Below, in pieces: positions 1-9,722 of a DNA stretch of 30,258 bases. A program made the translations under genes and the position numbers. The DNA comes from a virus, in IMG/VR virus record IMGVR_UViG_3300032073_000149, positions 1 through 30,258 of that record; one strand, given 5' to 3'. Positions within the stretch are counted from its first letter, which is position 1, and every line of letters begins with the position of its first letter. The notes beneath the pieces are model-generated. The model saw only the letters and a list, made by a program, of their open reading frames with translations. It did not search any database and was not told the DNA's origin.

Positions 1-1787
1 TCGTGATATAATTCCTCAAGACCCTTTATTGTATTAACTTTATATTTTTTGTTTGATGGATCTTTTACTACCTTTCTTTGAAGTACTCCTGGGTTATTTT
101 CATCTTCTCCCTCAAGAGCTTGTTGTGATTGAATGAAATTTACTATAAGATCTCCTGAGTTATCAACGTAAGCGCCTTGTACTTGTTTAACTTGGGATTT
201 TCCCCCGTCACTGAAACTAATTTCACTAAACCCTAAATCTGCTACTGAAATATCCATATTCGGAGGGGTTGTTGAAAGAGGATCACGGTTTGCTGCATTT
301 GTAGATATTGTATTAACCATAGGAACAAGATCTAATGTAGCTTGTGTTCTTTGAGCGGCCCAAGTTTGAGCTTCATTTTTTTCATCAAGATATTTTACCA
401 AAGCAGCTGAGGGGCTTCCTCCACCACTAGCTTTTGCTGGCGGAACATAAGCCTTATTTAATAAACCTCCATCCATTACATCTTTCTTAACACTCTCATG
501 ATATATTGCAGCTTTTGTAATAGCTTGACCATCATGAATACTTTTTATTACTTCAGCAGGTGTCTTTCCTTCTAATTCTAATACAGATTCCTCATATCCT
601 TCTGATACACCCGCGTTTTTAAGAAGGGTTTTATTTGCTTGGAAATTTTTAAAGACCTTATTAAAATCATCACCTAATATAGATTTAATTTTTTCAGTAC
701 CCATATTCATATTGCTATTTAATATTAATTTTAGTTTACTATCATCAATATTTTCAAGTGAAGGTACTGTTCTTTTTAACATATTTATTGCGCCTTGAGA
801 ATTTGTTTTTAGATACTTTATCCCATGATTAGCATACAACCCAGCTAACTCACTTTCTTCATCAACTACTGCCGCATAGGTCCCATCCGCGTTTGGTTGT
901 ATTGTCTCATAAACCCCTTGGTCGTTCTTTATATAAAACGAGTCTGTTTTTATTTGCTCTGCAATACTTCCATGTAAGTGATCTTCAGGTCTAAGCACTT
1001 GTGCTTTAGTTGAACCAGGTTTTAGAGATTCTTCTACTTGTAAATCACTTCCTTTATTTGCTATGGCTGAAGTCACTTTGTTTACAGCAATAGTACCAAT
1101 CTCTTCATCCCTCGCATCAATACTCTCTCGCATTTGTTTAGTATTAGTACCCATTATTCGGGATAAGTCCGCGGCGGAATATTCTTTTATTACATTACCC
1201 TTATCATCAAAAACCTTTAAACCGGAATCCCAACCCATTGGAATTTTTTTATCTTTATCTCCTTCTATAAATTTAATACCAGTATCTATTCGACCTGCTT
1301 CAACAGCATTTTTAATTATTTTTAAGTCATCATAATGATCACTATTTTTATCAACATCTTTACCAAAGTCCCACTCTGGATCATATATCTTATTATACAT
1401 AGCATTAATAGGAGCCATTTTGTCGCTAAAATCATTTTCTAGCCTTTTTAAATCCATATCCCCCAGCATTTTTCTACCGCCTGTAAATAAACCACCTATT
1501 CCTTTACCACCAGGTTCTATTTCTAAAGCCTTTTTATAAAATTTATCTAGTTCTCCTTCTAATTGTTCTCTAGTTTTTTGACTATTTGCTATAGCTGCCT
1601 CGCCTTTTTTTCTCATTGCATCAGCTCTCTCCTCGACACTCGATACATAATTTTTATCCTCTTCAATTTTCCTCTGGCCTTCGGCAAAGCCTTCTTTTAA
1701 ACCTGCTTGAAACTTTTTATCAAAGTTTTCAAAACCTGTTGCGAAGTCTGGCGCGTTTATTAATCTTGGATTTTCGTATGCTCCCAT
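1..1787 (-). CDS. Large internal-virion-type structural protein, 3' end beyond window
   Basis: An open frame runs without a stop from an ATG at 1787 down to the left window edge, about 595 codons, so the C-terminus is missing. My translation begins MGAYENPRLINAPDFATGF. It continues with a charged, probably helical stretch (about residues 20-75), a glycine-rich patch (GGKGIGGLFTGG) and a long soluble region without transmembrane segments or a signal peptide. I recognise no catalytic motif. It follows the gp14-like gene directly, the place where T7-like podoviruses keep their large internal virion (ejection) proteins, and its size fits that role. The role is therefore inferred from position and size. 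The start is preceded by an A/T-rich leader, as elsewhere in the window. A lytic transglycosylase or peptidase domain could lie in the unseen part. Confidence 0.7.
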   Translation of the reverse strand, partial: MGAYENPRLINAPDFATGFENFDKKFQAGLKEGFAEGQRKIEEDKNYVSSVEERADAMRKKGEAAIANSQKTREQLEGELDKFYKKALEIEPGGKGIGGLFTGGRKMLGDMDLKRLENDFSDKMAPINAMYNKIYDPEWDFGKDVDKNSDHYDDLKIIKNAVEAGRIDTGIKFIEGDKDKKIPMGWDSGLKVFDDKGNVIKEYSAADLSRIMGTNTKQMRESIDARDEEIGTIAVNKVTSAIANKGSDLQVEESLKPGSTKAQVLRPEDHLHGSIAEQIKTDSFYIKNDQGVYETIQPNADGTYAAVVDEESELAGLYANHGIKYLKTNSQGAINMLKRTVPSLENIDDSKLKLILNSNMNMGTEKIKSILGDDFNKVFKNFQANKTLLKNAGVSEGYEESVLELEGKTPAEVIKSIHDGQAITKAAIYHESVKKDVMDGGLLNKAYVPPAKASGGGSPSAALVKYLDEKNEAQTWAAQRTQATLDLVPMVNTISTNAANRDPLSTTPPNMDISVADLGFSEISFSDGGKSQVKQVQGAYVDNSGDLIVNFIQSQQALEGEDENNPGVLQRKVVKDPSNKKYKVNTIKGLEELYH

Positions 1788-1789
1788 AA

Positions 1790-2521
1790 TTACGGTAGTT
1801 TATTTAAATATTGTTGATATTGTACTTGACCACCAAGTGTTCCAAACATGCCACCTATACTCCCTAGAGCAGTGCCCATCATAGAACTGGCTTGTCCTTG
1901 AAGTTGATTTGCTTGCATTTGTGCATTTTGTTGTTGACCAGCTAATCTATTTAGTTTTTGCATATCTCTTTTTTCTTGTGCTCCAAACATAAATGCTTTA
2001 CCTTGTGCTTCAGCACCTTGTACTCTAGCTCCTTCTCTCATTTGTAACATTTGCATTTGTTGTTCACCTTGTGCCCTTAATTTCATATTAGCCGCTTCTT
2101 GTTTTTCTATATCAGCTGCAATACCAGCTTTTGATCTTGATGCTGCTTGTGCTAATGCTGTTGCACCACCCGCTCCAGCTCCTGTCGCTCTTAATGTATC
2201 TAAAGTAGTTGCTAATGAAATATCTTGTTCCCTAGCCTTCAGTTCCGCGGCCTCGGTTGCTACTTGTAAATTTTCAAATGGATTTGAAACCATACCACTT
2301 AAATCTTTAACATTAGCATATGGATTTATAACTGCTTGTCTATTGTTTTCTAAACTTGTTATTTGTCTATTTAGCCTCGCAGCTTCCGCTCGTTGCCTAC
2401 GCATTTCCCTTCTAGCTTTACCAGATCCAATAAGGCCACCGATTAAACTAACACCCATGCCTATTAAAGAACCTCCGCCACCGCCGAGAAATTTACCAAA
2501 TCCTGATTCTGCAAAACTCAT
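1790..2521 (-). CDS. gp14-like internal virion protein
   Basis: This 243-residue protein opens with a very glycine-rich hydrophobic segment (GKFLGGGGGSLIGMGVSLIGGLIGSG, about residues 9-34). A basic helix rich in Arg and Ala follows (about 35-50), then INPYANVKDLSGMVSNPFENL. The rest is long, Ala/Gln/Met-rich and helical (TLDTLRATGAGAGGATALAQAA about 108-130; Q- and M-rich to the end). The 'NPYAN...NPFENLQVATEAAE...LDTLRATG.GAGGATALAQAA' layout is one I know from uncultured marine and Bacteroidetes podoviruses, usually annotated as an internal virion protein in the position of T7 gp14. T7 gp14 is about 196 residues, so the length is comparable. In T7 this class sits in the capsid core and is ejected to build a channel through the outer membrane. 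The glycine-rich N-terminus could insert into a membrane. It lies between the nozzle pair and the larger internal protein. Confidence 0.7.
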   Translation of the reverse strand: MSFAESGFGKFLGGGGGSLIGMGVSLIGGLIGSGKARREMRRQRAEAARLNRQITSLENNRQAVINPYANVKDLSGMVSNPFENLQVATEAAELKAREQDISLATTLDTLRATGAGAGGATALAQAASRSKAGIAADIEKQEAANMKLRAQGEQQMQMLQMREGARVQGAEAQGKAFMFGAQEKRDMQKLNRLAGQQQNAQMQANQLQGQASSMMGTALGSIGGMFGTLGGQVQYQQYLNKLP

Positions 2522-2527
2522 AATTTT

Positions 2528-3808
2528 TTATTTTGATGATATTACAACCTCGCTTGAAGTTGCAAATAATTCTTGTTTACTATTTTCTGTTGTTTTTAAT
2601 GTAACATTTAAGTACATCCCTTTTAGACCAGAAACATCTGCTCCAAATAATATTTCATTTTCTTGTCCTGCTATTGAAGCATTTTGTAATACTGAAAAAT
2701 ATTTATTTTCTTTCTTTTCAAACATTGAAGGTAATATATTTACGAATACATCACCATCTCCATCATAACCAAAATCAAATTGATATTTAGCTACGTCTGC
2801 GCCCATGTCTGTATAATTAGCACCGTCTAAATCTGTATAGATGCTTTCAGCAGTCCACCCTGAAGTTCCTTCATAACCTACTGTTTTGAAGTTTTTAATT
2901 ATAGATCCGTCCATGTTAACCACTGCTGTTATACTAGATGCAACAGCAGGTTGCCCATAAAACACATTATAATCAGTATTTTTATAATGAATATATACAT
3001 TTCCTTTATGGAAAGTGTACATGTTATTATTTAATGTAAATCCAGCTTCTGGATAATAACTATAAAAACTTGTCCAACCTTTTGAAGTTTCGTCGAAAGC
3101 AATATTTTTATTAGTTTCTTTTAAATGAAGAATGTATTGATCTTTTACGTTATCATACATTCCAATCATTTTTGTATTTAGTTTAAGATTATCTTTGAAA
3201 TAATCTCTCATGCCATAATTAGATACCTCAGTTAAACCATCTCTTGTTAGTCTTAAAACAACACCTCGTTTTTTATCTGTAAAGTATTTCCTATTTCCTT
3301 TAACAGCAAAACTTTCTGGATTTAAACTTATACCATATATACCTAAATATGTTCTTACTTGCCCAATAACTATATTAGAAGCTGTTGATAATGGTTGTCC
3401 TTCAGCTGTAAATATAAAATCTTTATTTATACCAGCAGCATTACATTTATCTTCTTGTAATATAAATAACTCTCTATCCTCAGCATGTAACTTCTGTATT
3501 GAGCCATCTGTTATATCTACTGCTTTTGTAATATTAGCGCCAATAGGAAATTGGTTTGTTTCGTTTACTCCAGTTTTTGAATTATAAATACCAGAATAAA
3601 TCATTGCGTTTTTTCTATCTATAACAGTATAGTCATCATTAGAAGCGTAAGCCCTAACACCTAAGTCCATTGCAGTTTCATTAAAACCACCCTTTATTCT
3701 TGCTTCTTCTATATAATATCTTTCATTAGAGACATCACCAGTATTTGCAAAAGTAACACTTTTGACAAAGATAGAGTTAAAATAACCGATTTCTAAAGTT
3801 TTAGACAT
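2528..3808 (-). CDS. Nozzle/stabilisation-associated virion protein
   Basis: A 426-residue protein with strand-rich, propeller-like character and no membrane segment. Middle motifs include LHAEDRELFILQEDKC (about residues 105-121), FAVKGNRKYFTDKKRGVVLRL (about 165-186) and LTEVSNYGMRDYF (about 190-203). Lines of the type 'RGVVLRLTRDGLTEVSNYGMRDYF' are typical of the C-terminal part of tail stabilisation or 'muzzle/nozzle' proteins in crAss-like and related Bacteroidetes podoviruses. The N-terminus (GYFNSIFVKSVTFANTGD.SNERYYIEEARIKGGFNET) looks like an entry strand region. It directly follows the 1329-residue nozzle-like gene, so the two may be halves of one larger assembly that is a single chain in relatives. 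The role is inferred from motif resemblance and position; I cannot check it by alignment here. Confidence 0.65.
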   Translation of the reverse strand: MSKTLEIGYFNSIFVKSVTFANTGDVSNERYYIEEARIKGGFNETAMDLGVRAYASNDDYTVIDRKNAMIYSGIYNSKTGVNETNQFPIGANITKAVDITDGSIQKLHAEDRELFILQEDKCNAAGINKDFIFTAEGQPLSTASNIVIGQVRTYLGIYGISLNPESFAVKGNRKYFTDKKRGVVLRLTRDGLTEVSNYGMRDYFKDNLKLNTKMIGMYDNVKDQYILHLKETNKNIAFDETSKGWTSFYSYYPEAGFTLNNNMYTFHKGNVYIHYKNTDYNVFYGQPAVASSITAVVNMDGSIIKNFKTVGYEGTSGWTAESIYTDLDGANYTDMGADVAKYQFDFGYDGDGDVFVNILPSMFEKKENKYFSVLQNASIAGQENEILFGADVSGLKGMYLNVTLKTTENSKQELFATSSEVVISSK

Positions 3809-3839
3809 ATTATTAATTATTACATATTTTTATGATTCT

Positions 3840-6800
3840 CTAACAACTATAACCACTACAATTATTATCATACTCAAGATCATCAATGGTTCCAGATGTA
3901 ACATAAATACTTATACCAGTTCCATCACTACCACCAACTAGCTGTTTTACAATAAATCCATGAGTAAACGCTGTTGTTAAAGCCGCGTCTGTATACACTA
4001 AATCATTAAGCTGTGGTGTTAAACTAGATGATGTGTTAGAAGTAGGCCTTTTTATATAGAAGTTTTGTGTTGATCCATTGCCACACCAAGCATTACATAA
4101 AGCAGTACCACCACTAAATCCAGTTGAGAACCTAAAATTACCATAAAAGTAACCACCTATTGTAACATTACAAAAAGCAGTGTCTGTATTTGTTCCACTT
4201 TGGCCACTATTATCATTAGACATAACAGTTACCTTATAAATTTTACCAACTTCTTCAGCAGGGAAAACATGATTATTAGGGGATACAGCGCCTGTAGTAC
4301 TATTAATAGCAAATTTATTTTTATGCGTATTATTAGTTTCATTAGCGCCAGCCGCGTCGTATGTAACACTATCTATAGTATAAGTAATGTTTAAGTTATC
4401 TTGATCTGTATCTGCACTACCATTTACTGAAGACGTAGGGCTAAATATAGTGGATGCCGCGGCAAAGTGTGCATGGGTAGCTGTTGCTGGCACAGCTAGA
4501 ATAGGTGCATTGTTTGTTATTGTTATTGCAAAATCTTTTTGTACAGATTGATTACTAGTATTAATAGCTTTAATTCTTACTGTATAATCAATATCAGCTG
4601 ATCCACCAGCATTAAAATAATATTTACTATTTGTTATTTTAAGTTGTTGTTGGTTATTACCAGGATCATGTATACCAAAAAAGTTGTTTGCTGTTGTATC
4701 AATTTCTACACCATTCTTTTGGACATTAACAACAGAATAAGTTATACCTGAATTGGCTATTTGTGCCCCATCTTGATCAAATGTTTGAAGATGTGTTGAA
4801 CCTACAACATTTCCAGCTGCTAGCGCTTCAGCTAAATCACTTGCTCGTGTTCCATCACTAAATTTTATATCTGATGGTAAACCACCACCTGCTGTACCAC
4901 CACCAATAGCATCATTTAATTCTGATATTAAACCACAAGTTACTGTTTCATAATATATATCTAAAGAACTTTCAAATGGTTTTGTTTCCCATACAGTAAA
5001 AGGACCAACGTTACTAACCCCTGTTAATGGACTTTGATTTGTAGCAGATATTGGATTTAAATTAAATCCAAATCCATCGGGCAATTTAGCTAATAATGGA
5101 TTACTTCTCCAGTTATAAAATGGTAAATATGTGTGCCCTTGTTCTTGATCACTACCAGTATAACCAGTAGGATTAACCAATTCTAATCCGTGATCCATAG
5201 CTTTACCAACGCTTATAACATCTAAAAGTGGAGAATCTGACATAACATCTCCTAAATCATTATTTACTTTAGGATATAAACTTACATCAGTTGGAAACAC
5301 TGAATTATCGTCTTCAGATTGTTGAGCGGTATCTCTAGGTACTTTATTTATATTATCAGAATGTAAAACTAACCAAGTGGCCTTATCGTCATCGCTCCAT
5401 AATAAACCTGAATGCGCTTTTAAAGTTTTAGAATCAGGTAAACTATCCATTGCTCTTGGGGCATATACATTATAATAATCTTGTTCTTGTTGTTTTACAA
5501 CAATTTTATATGAATACCATCCAGTTGGGTTTGTTGAACTGTATAAAACAGATGTACCCGATGAATCTGAAGAAGGTATTTTTTGATTGAATGTTATTTC
5601 TAAAGCTTCTCCATTCCAACTAGGGCCTGTTTCAGAACTACTTTTAGCCGCTACTTTTATTATAGATTTTTCAGCATCATCAGATAAAAATACAGGGGAT
5701 TGTCTTCCGTATTTGTCAGCTAATACAACTCCAACTTGATATGACCTTCGGCTTTTAATAGTATGATAAGGGTATTGTGTGCTAAATTTTTGATCATCAT
5801 TTTTATCACTTACAGTAACATTATAATCAAAAGAATAACTTAAATCATTATCATAAGGTTTATTATTAGGATTTTCTTGGAAGTTACCATAAACAACCCT
5901 ATTGCCAATTATTTCTTGTGCTTTAGCTTTAGTAGGAACATTATCATATACTCTTGTTAATTGTTGTTCTGGTAATGTTTTATATGGTAAACTACCTTTA
6001 TAAGTATAGTTATATATTTTATCGCTACCCACACTGGCATCAGTTATATCTAATTGAGCTATACTTTTTATATCAGGCCTATCGGACTCTTTCATTAAAA
6101 ATTCAATCTTTTCAATTTCAAATTCAGCAGTAGGATTTTCATGAGGAAATTCTACTTGTAAATTAACATGCGAAGCATCATTCATAAAACTTGCTAACTG
6201 CGTAGTTGTTGCAGCTAATGTTTCTTGAGCTGTTGTTAAGCCAGCCGCATTATGATTTGTATATGAATCATTATAAGTTTGAGGTATAAAACAATGTTGT
6301 GTAAAAGGCGATATTAATGAATATTCACTATCTTTAAATTTAAACCTATAAGCAAATCTAGCAAATTTTTCTTCAAGTCTATTATTTTGATTTAAAAAAG
6401 TTATCACATCCCCTACACTTAAGCTTACATTCGCATCAACAGTAATGGTTAAACCATCATCACTTATCGAAGCAACCTTAGCTTCTAAAAAAACCCCACT
6501 AGCATTATATAACTCTTGTCCAACATGAATTTCATGACTTGTATCTGTAGCAGCATCAATTTTTAATTCTTTACTAGAACTAGGCGCTGGCGCAACTAAA
6601 GTCGCTTTTGTTTTCAATGCTTGCATTCCACCATGCTCCGTACCATCGACTTTCCTTAAAACTTTAGGCGCTGAGTATGGAAAATATTTTGCAACAGATA
6701 TTTTATCCTCATTGTCATAGTGCGTTTTATCAGCTTTAGCAGTTATAGTATTTATTTTTCTTGGTTGGTTTTTATCATCAGTCCAAAATAATAAATCATC

Positions 6801-7829
6801 TATTAAATTAACACCTGTTATTAAAAAGTCTTCATCAAATTTTAAAAAATTACTAGAATTATCTATTAATACTACGGGTGCAGTAGCACTGCCTTCTTGA
6901 TAATAATATATATTATCTTTATGTGCTGAATTACCTTTTACAAAATAGTATATTGAATTCGCTGAATTTTTTTCTTCACTATCAGCAAAATAACCAATAA
7001 CAGTACCAACATCCCCTGTCATTAATAAATCCTCTAGTCTTAATGTTAAAACAACACTCGTAGAGCCTCCAATTGCAGGAGTACCTTGAGTTTTACTTAT
7101 TGTTATAGTATCACCAACTTTATATCCAGATGCTGAACCACTTAAAGTAACTTTAGTTACCGTGTTGTTATCTATTATGATATTAACCGTTCCACCGACT
7201 CCACTACCGCTTGTTAAAAAACCAGATGTAACACCAGGTGTGCCACTATATCCAGCCCCAGCGGCATTAGTTCCATCTGTTGTGTTTGTAGTAACAATTT
7301 CTGCAGCAGAACCTGTTAACATATCTTCTGCTCTTAAAGTTAATACAACGCTTGTTGATCCACCTATTGCAGGAGAACCTACATCTTTACTTATTGTTAT
7401 GGTATCTCCAGCTTTATAACCTTTTCCAGCAACATTTATAATTACTTCTGTTACAGCACCTCCAGTTATTTTAACAGTAATATTACCTCCAATACCATTT
7501 CCATTAGTAGTAAAGCCAGATGTTGAACCTATAGTTCCACTATAACCAGCTCCTGCTGAGTTTGTTGCATTAGAACTATTAGTAGTTACAATACCTATAC
7601 TAGGAGTGCCAACTTTTAATTCTCCTATAGTTTGTGTTCTATTATTAAATGCACCAACTGTGTAATTTAATTTATTACCTAAAATATTTTGTGCAGTACC
7701 TACATCGGAACCTTCAGACTTGGTTACATGTACATTCTGCGCATCAAAGTATTCTCCGTTTTTTAACAAACGAGCATCAAGGTCTTTATTCATTTTACCT
7801 TCTAAAAAGGTATTCTTGATTTCTGGCAT
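3840..7829 (-). CDS. Giant nozzle / tail-stabilisation-like protein with inserted domains
   Basis: At 1329 residues this is the largest product in the window. The N-terminus (IKNTFLEGKMNKDLDARLLKNGEYFDAQNV, residues 4-33, then SEGSDVGTAQNILGN, 38-52) is a signature I associate with tail nozzle or stabilisation proteins of Bacteroidetes podoviruses, functionally like T7 gp12 or P22 gp10. Residues 81-178 and 179-269 are two copies of a roughly 98-residue Gly/Thr-rich module ending GYKxGDTITISK...PAIGGSTSVVLTLR. After it the propeller-like chain resumes (VIGYFADSEEKNSANSIYYFV, about 277-298). A large strand-rich body follows. About residues 1020-1240 contain cadherin/Ig-like segments (ITYSVVNV, DTDQDNLNITYTID, FAINSTTGAVSPNN). 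The end is a small Cys-bearing module (GGTALCNAWCGNGSTQNFYI ... LNDLVYTDAALTTAF). The protein should plug or line the short tail, and the inserts are probably surface decorations. Head-tail role: fairly sure; exact boundaries: approximate. Confidence 0.75.
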   Translation of the reverse strand: MPEIKNTFLEGKMNKDLDARLLKNGEYFDAQNVHVTKSEGSDVGTAQNILGNKLNYTVGAFNNRTQTIGELKVGTPSIGIVTTNSSNATNSAGAGYSGTIGSTSGFTTNGNGIGGNITVKITGGAVTEVIINVAGKGYKAGDTITISKDVGSPAIGGSTSVVLTLRAEDMLTGSAAEIVTTNTTDGTNAAGAGYSGTPGVTSGFLTSGSGVGGTVNIIIDNNTVTKVTLSGSASGYKVGDTITISKTQGTPAIGGSTSVVLTLRLEDLLMTGDVGTVIGYFADSEEKNSANSIYYFVKGNSAHKDNIYYYQEGSATAPVVLIDNSSNFLKFDEDFLITGVNLIDDLLFWTDDKNQPRKINTITAKADKTHYDNEDKISVAKYFPYSAPKVLRKVDGTEHGGMQALKTKATLVAPAPSSSKELKIDAATDTSHEIHVGQELYNASGVFLEAKVASISDDGLTITVDANVSLSVGDVITFLNQNNRLEEKFARFAYRFKFKDSEYSLISPFTQHCFIPQTYNDSYTNHNAAGLTTAQETLAATTTQLASFMNDASHVNLQVEFPHENPTAEFEIEKIEFLMKESDRPDIKSIAQLDITDASVGSDKIYNYTYKGSLPYKTLPEQQLTRVYDNVPTKAKAQEIIGNRVVYGNFQENPNNKPYDNDLSYSFDYNVTVSDKNDDQKFSTQYPYHTIKSRRSYQVGVVLADKYGRQSPVFLSDDAEKSIIKVAAKSSSETGPSWNGEALEITFNQKIPSSDSSGTSVLYSSTNPTGWYSYKIVVKQQEQDYYNVYAPRAMDSLPDSKTLKAHSGLLWSDDDKATWLVLHSDNINKVPRDTAQQSEDDNSVFPTDVSLYPKVNNDLGDVMSDSPLLDVISVGKAMDHGLELVNPTGYTGSDQEQGHTYLPFYNWRSNPLLAKLPDGFGFNLNPISATNQSPLTGVSNVGPFTVWETKPFESSLDIYYETVTCGLISELNDAIGGGTAGGGLPSDIKFSDGTRASDLAEALAAGNVVGSTHLQTFDQDGAQIANSGITYSVVNVQKNGVEIDTTANNFFGIHDPGNNQQQLKITNSKYYFNAGGSADIDYTVRIKAINTSNQSVQKDFAITITNNAPILAVPATATHAHFAAASTIFSPTSSVNGSADTDQDNLNITYTIDSVTYDAAGANETNNTHKNKFAINSTTGAVSPNNHVFPAEEVGKIYKVTVMSNDNSGQSGTNTDTAFCNVTIGGYFYGNFRFSTGFSGGTALCNAWCGNGSTQNFYIKRPTSNTSSSLTPQLNDLVYTDAALTTAFTHGFIVKQLVGGSDGTGISIYVTSGTIDDLEYDNNCSGYSC
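7023..7589 (-). repeat. Tandem duplication of a ~98-residue module inside the nozzle gene
   Basis: The two copies encode residues 81-178 (7589-7296) and 179-269 (7295-7023). Each begins VTTN, passes GAGYSGT.G.TSGF.T.G.G.GG, then a V/I-T strand with 'VT.V', then GYK.GDTITISK and PAIGGSTSVVLTLR, and ends in an acidic LEDL/AEDM. The linking octads are identical in protein, but the DNA has diverged at synonymous sites. The duplication is therefore not brand new and is being kept at the protein level. 'GxGYxxGDTITI' modules are common in marine phage structural proteins. Confidence 0.85.
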
Positions 7830-7834
7830 ATTTA

Positions 7835-8938
7835 CTATTTAATTTGTTTAGACTTACCTCTCATTGTCTGAGTAATTTCCTCAGTTTTTAAATTTGATAA
7901 TCTTATTTTAGCATTACGCATTGCTGCTCTTTTTTCTTTTCTAAATCTATTTATAATATACTCAGGCATATTAGCTTTAGAAGAAGCTATACCGTGAGTT
8001 ATGTATTTATATATTGCATCTTCTGCAAATTTATGTACTTTTATTTCTTCATTAGTTGCTAAACTATCAGATATATATCTAAGTGTTATTACTTTTTCAG
8101 CTAACTGACTACTAAAATTAATAGTACCACCAGCTTCATCAATTATAAACATTCCGTTTTCTTGTGTAGTTTCAGCATTTAATCCATGCCTTGCACCATG
8201 TAATGAAACCCTATCCACAGTAGTATCATGTACACTGTAATTTATTTTTTGATTTGGAACTGATCCTGTAATTTTAGTTGTATCTAAATCTTTAAATCTA
8301 GCATCTATTATAGAAGATCCAGTTAATGGTTTACCATCTGCATCAAACATATAATTAAAGTCTTCATCTTGTAAAAGTGGTTGTGAAGCTTTTGATGTAA
8401 TTCTTGTCGGGTGAATTAATCTTTCTATCCCTGAATCATCTACCCATGATATTTTAACATAGTTAACATAATCATTAGGCATCGGCATTGCTAAACTTGG
8501 TCCTAATTCAATTTCTTGTATTTTCTCAACTCTTGATATATCGTAACTAAATTCCTGTATACCACGCTGAGCATGAAACATTATATCAGTTTTCTTAGCA
8601 CTATCTATAATTTTTCCATCACCTACATAAGCAACTAAATAGTTGTTTATAATATCTTTTAAAGTTATATGTCTATAACTACCTAAAATAGTATTTATTA
8701 ATGCCACTCTTACTACATCTTGTGCGGCTCTTGCTGTTGTAAAAGTTATTACACCATTAACATAAGTAAACCCTGTTGACACCTCAGAATCATTAACATA
8801 TAAACGAAACTTGCCATTATCATTTTTAATGGCTATTTCTATATCTTCAGTTAATGTAAATTGAGTTTGATTTGCTTCGGCAATAAATACCTGAGCAGAT
8901 TCGTAATATTGATATGCTGATGTTGTGAGTAATGCCAT
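7835..8938 (-). CDS. Head-tail connector/ring protein with N-terminal fibre-type module
   Basis: A 367-residue virion protein. Residues about 90-260 (SYRHITLKDIINNYLVAYVGDGKIID..KKTDIMFHAQRGIQEFSYDISRVEKIQEIELGPSLAMPMPNDYVNYVKISWVDDSGIERLIHPTR) match a pattern I know from connector proteins of Bacteroidetes and crAss-like podoviruses, the functional counterpart of T7 gp11 or P22 gp4 adaptors. The N-terminal 85 or so residues are different. They look like the small strand module found at the start of many tail fibres (NQTQFTLTEDIEIAI...LYVNDSEVSTGFTYVNGVITFTTA), so this may be a fusion. The C-terminus is basic (RFRKEKRAAMRNAKIRLSNLK). The start codon overlaps the stop of the preceding gene by one base (TAATG), which points to coupled translation. 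The nozzle gene starts 5 bases after its stop. Confidence 0.7.
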   Translation of the reverse strand: MALLTTSAYQYYESAQVFIAEANQTQFTLTEDIEIAIKNDNGKFRLYVNDSEVSTGFTYVNGVITFTTARAAQDVVRVALINTILGSYRHITLKDIINNYLVAYVGDGKIIDSAKKTDIMFHAQRGIQEFSYDISRVEKIQEIELGPSLAMPMPNDYVNYVKISWVDDSGIERLIHPTRITSKASQPLLQDEDFNYMFDADGKPLTGSSIIDARFKDLDTTKITGSVPNQKINYSVHDTTVDRVSLHGARHGLNAETTQENGMFIIDEAGGTINFSSQLAEKVITLRYISDSLATNEEIKVHKFAEDAIYKYITHGIASSKANMPEYIINRFRKEKRAAMRNAKIRLSNLKTEEITQTMRGKSKQIK

Positions 8939-9699
8939 TATCTAGTTATTTCAAGTTGTATTTTCTTTTGTTCCTCTTGCCCTGCTATTTGTATCAATTG
9001 GGGATCTTTTACTATTATACCTGCGTGAGCAAGTATTTTTATAACTAAATTAACTTGTTCAGATTTATGTAGTTCAAAGTCATATGAACTTGATGCTTGA
9101 AAATTATAAGCATTATTAGCTGTTCTCGTAAAGCCCCATTTAGGTTCTTGTGGAATTTTAATATAATCTATCTGAGCAGACGTTAATGTAGTGGGTAAAA
9201 ATTTTATTTTGGTACTCATAGATGGCGTTGCTGTGTTAGCAGTTACCGCTTGATTTGAAGTGCTTGCGGATGCCGATTCTAAATAATATACCGGATAGTC
9301 TAAGGTAGGCTTAGTTAATTTTGAAGCATTTATATAAGACAATTCAGATTTTTTAACTTCTTGTAGATTAATTGTTCTATCACCTGATGTTATATTTATA
9401 ATTCTATATATATCTGCTGGTAAAGTTGAAGTGCCTGTTGATATACTTAATGTAGCTTCTTTAGATAATATATCTATTTTTTCTTTTATGTTTCTTGGCA
9501 AATCTCCATATTCATCATTTACAACAAAACTTTTCTTTCTATTCAACGCCCTGTTGTAATCAAAAAATGATTTTTCAAGTAAGTCTAATTGCACTTGGCC
9601 ACCTATTTTATTAAACTGGTCAGGTGTTAAATATCCTCTACCTTCTTTATTCATTATCGAAAGGACGGTTCTATATACTGCATTTACTGATATTGCCAT
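8938..9699 (-). CDS. Connector / ring protein
   Basis: A 253-residue soluble protein. The opening (VNAVYRTVLSIMNKEGRGYLTPDQFNKIGGQVQLDLLEKSFFDYNRALN, residues 5-54) is a helical signature I know from a conserved structural protein next to the adaptor in Bacteroidetes podoviruses. In crAss-like virions this position is occupied by ring proteins between portal and tail. The middle has strand-rich segments (TLSISTGTSTLPADIYRIINI, about 82-103) and an Ala/Thr/Ser-rich loop (about 145-165). The C-terminal helix (EQVNLVIKILAHAGIIVKDPQLIQIAGQEEQKK) is amphipathic. It is the first gene after the hairpin at 9723-9738 and is joined to the next connector gene by a TAATG overlap. The ring role is inferred from context and resemblance. 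Confidence 0.65.
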   Translation of the reverse strand: MAISVNAVYRTVLSIMNKEGRGYLTPDQFNKIGGQVQLDLLEKSFFDYNRALNRKKSFVVNDEYGDLPRNIKEKIDILSKEATLSISTGTSTLPADIYRIINITSGDRTINLQEVKKSELSYINASKLTKPTLDYPVYYLESASASTSNQAVTANTATPSMSTKIKFLPTTLTSAQIDYIKIPQEPKWGFTRTANNAYNFQASSSYDFELHKSEQVNLVIKILAHAGIIVKDPQLIQIAGQEEQKKIQLEITR

Positions 9700-9722
9700 A
9701 ATATTTTTTTATATAATGATTA

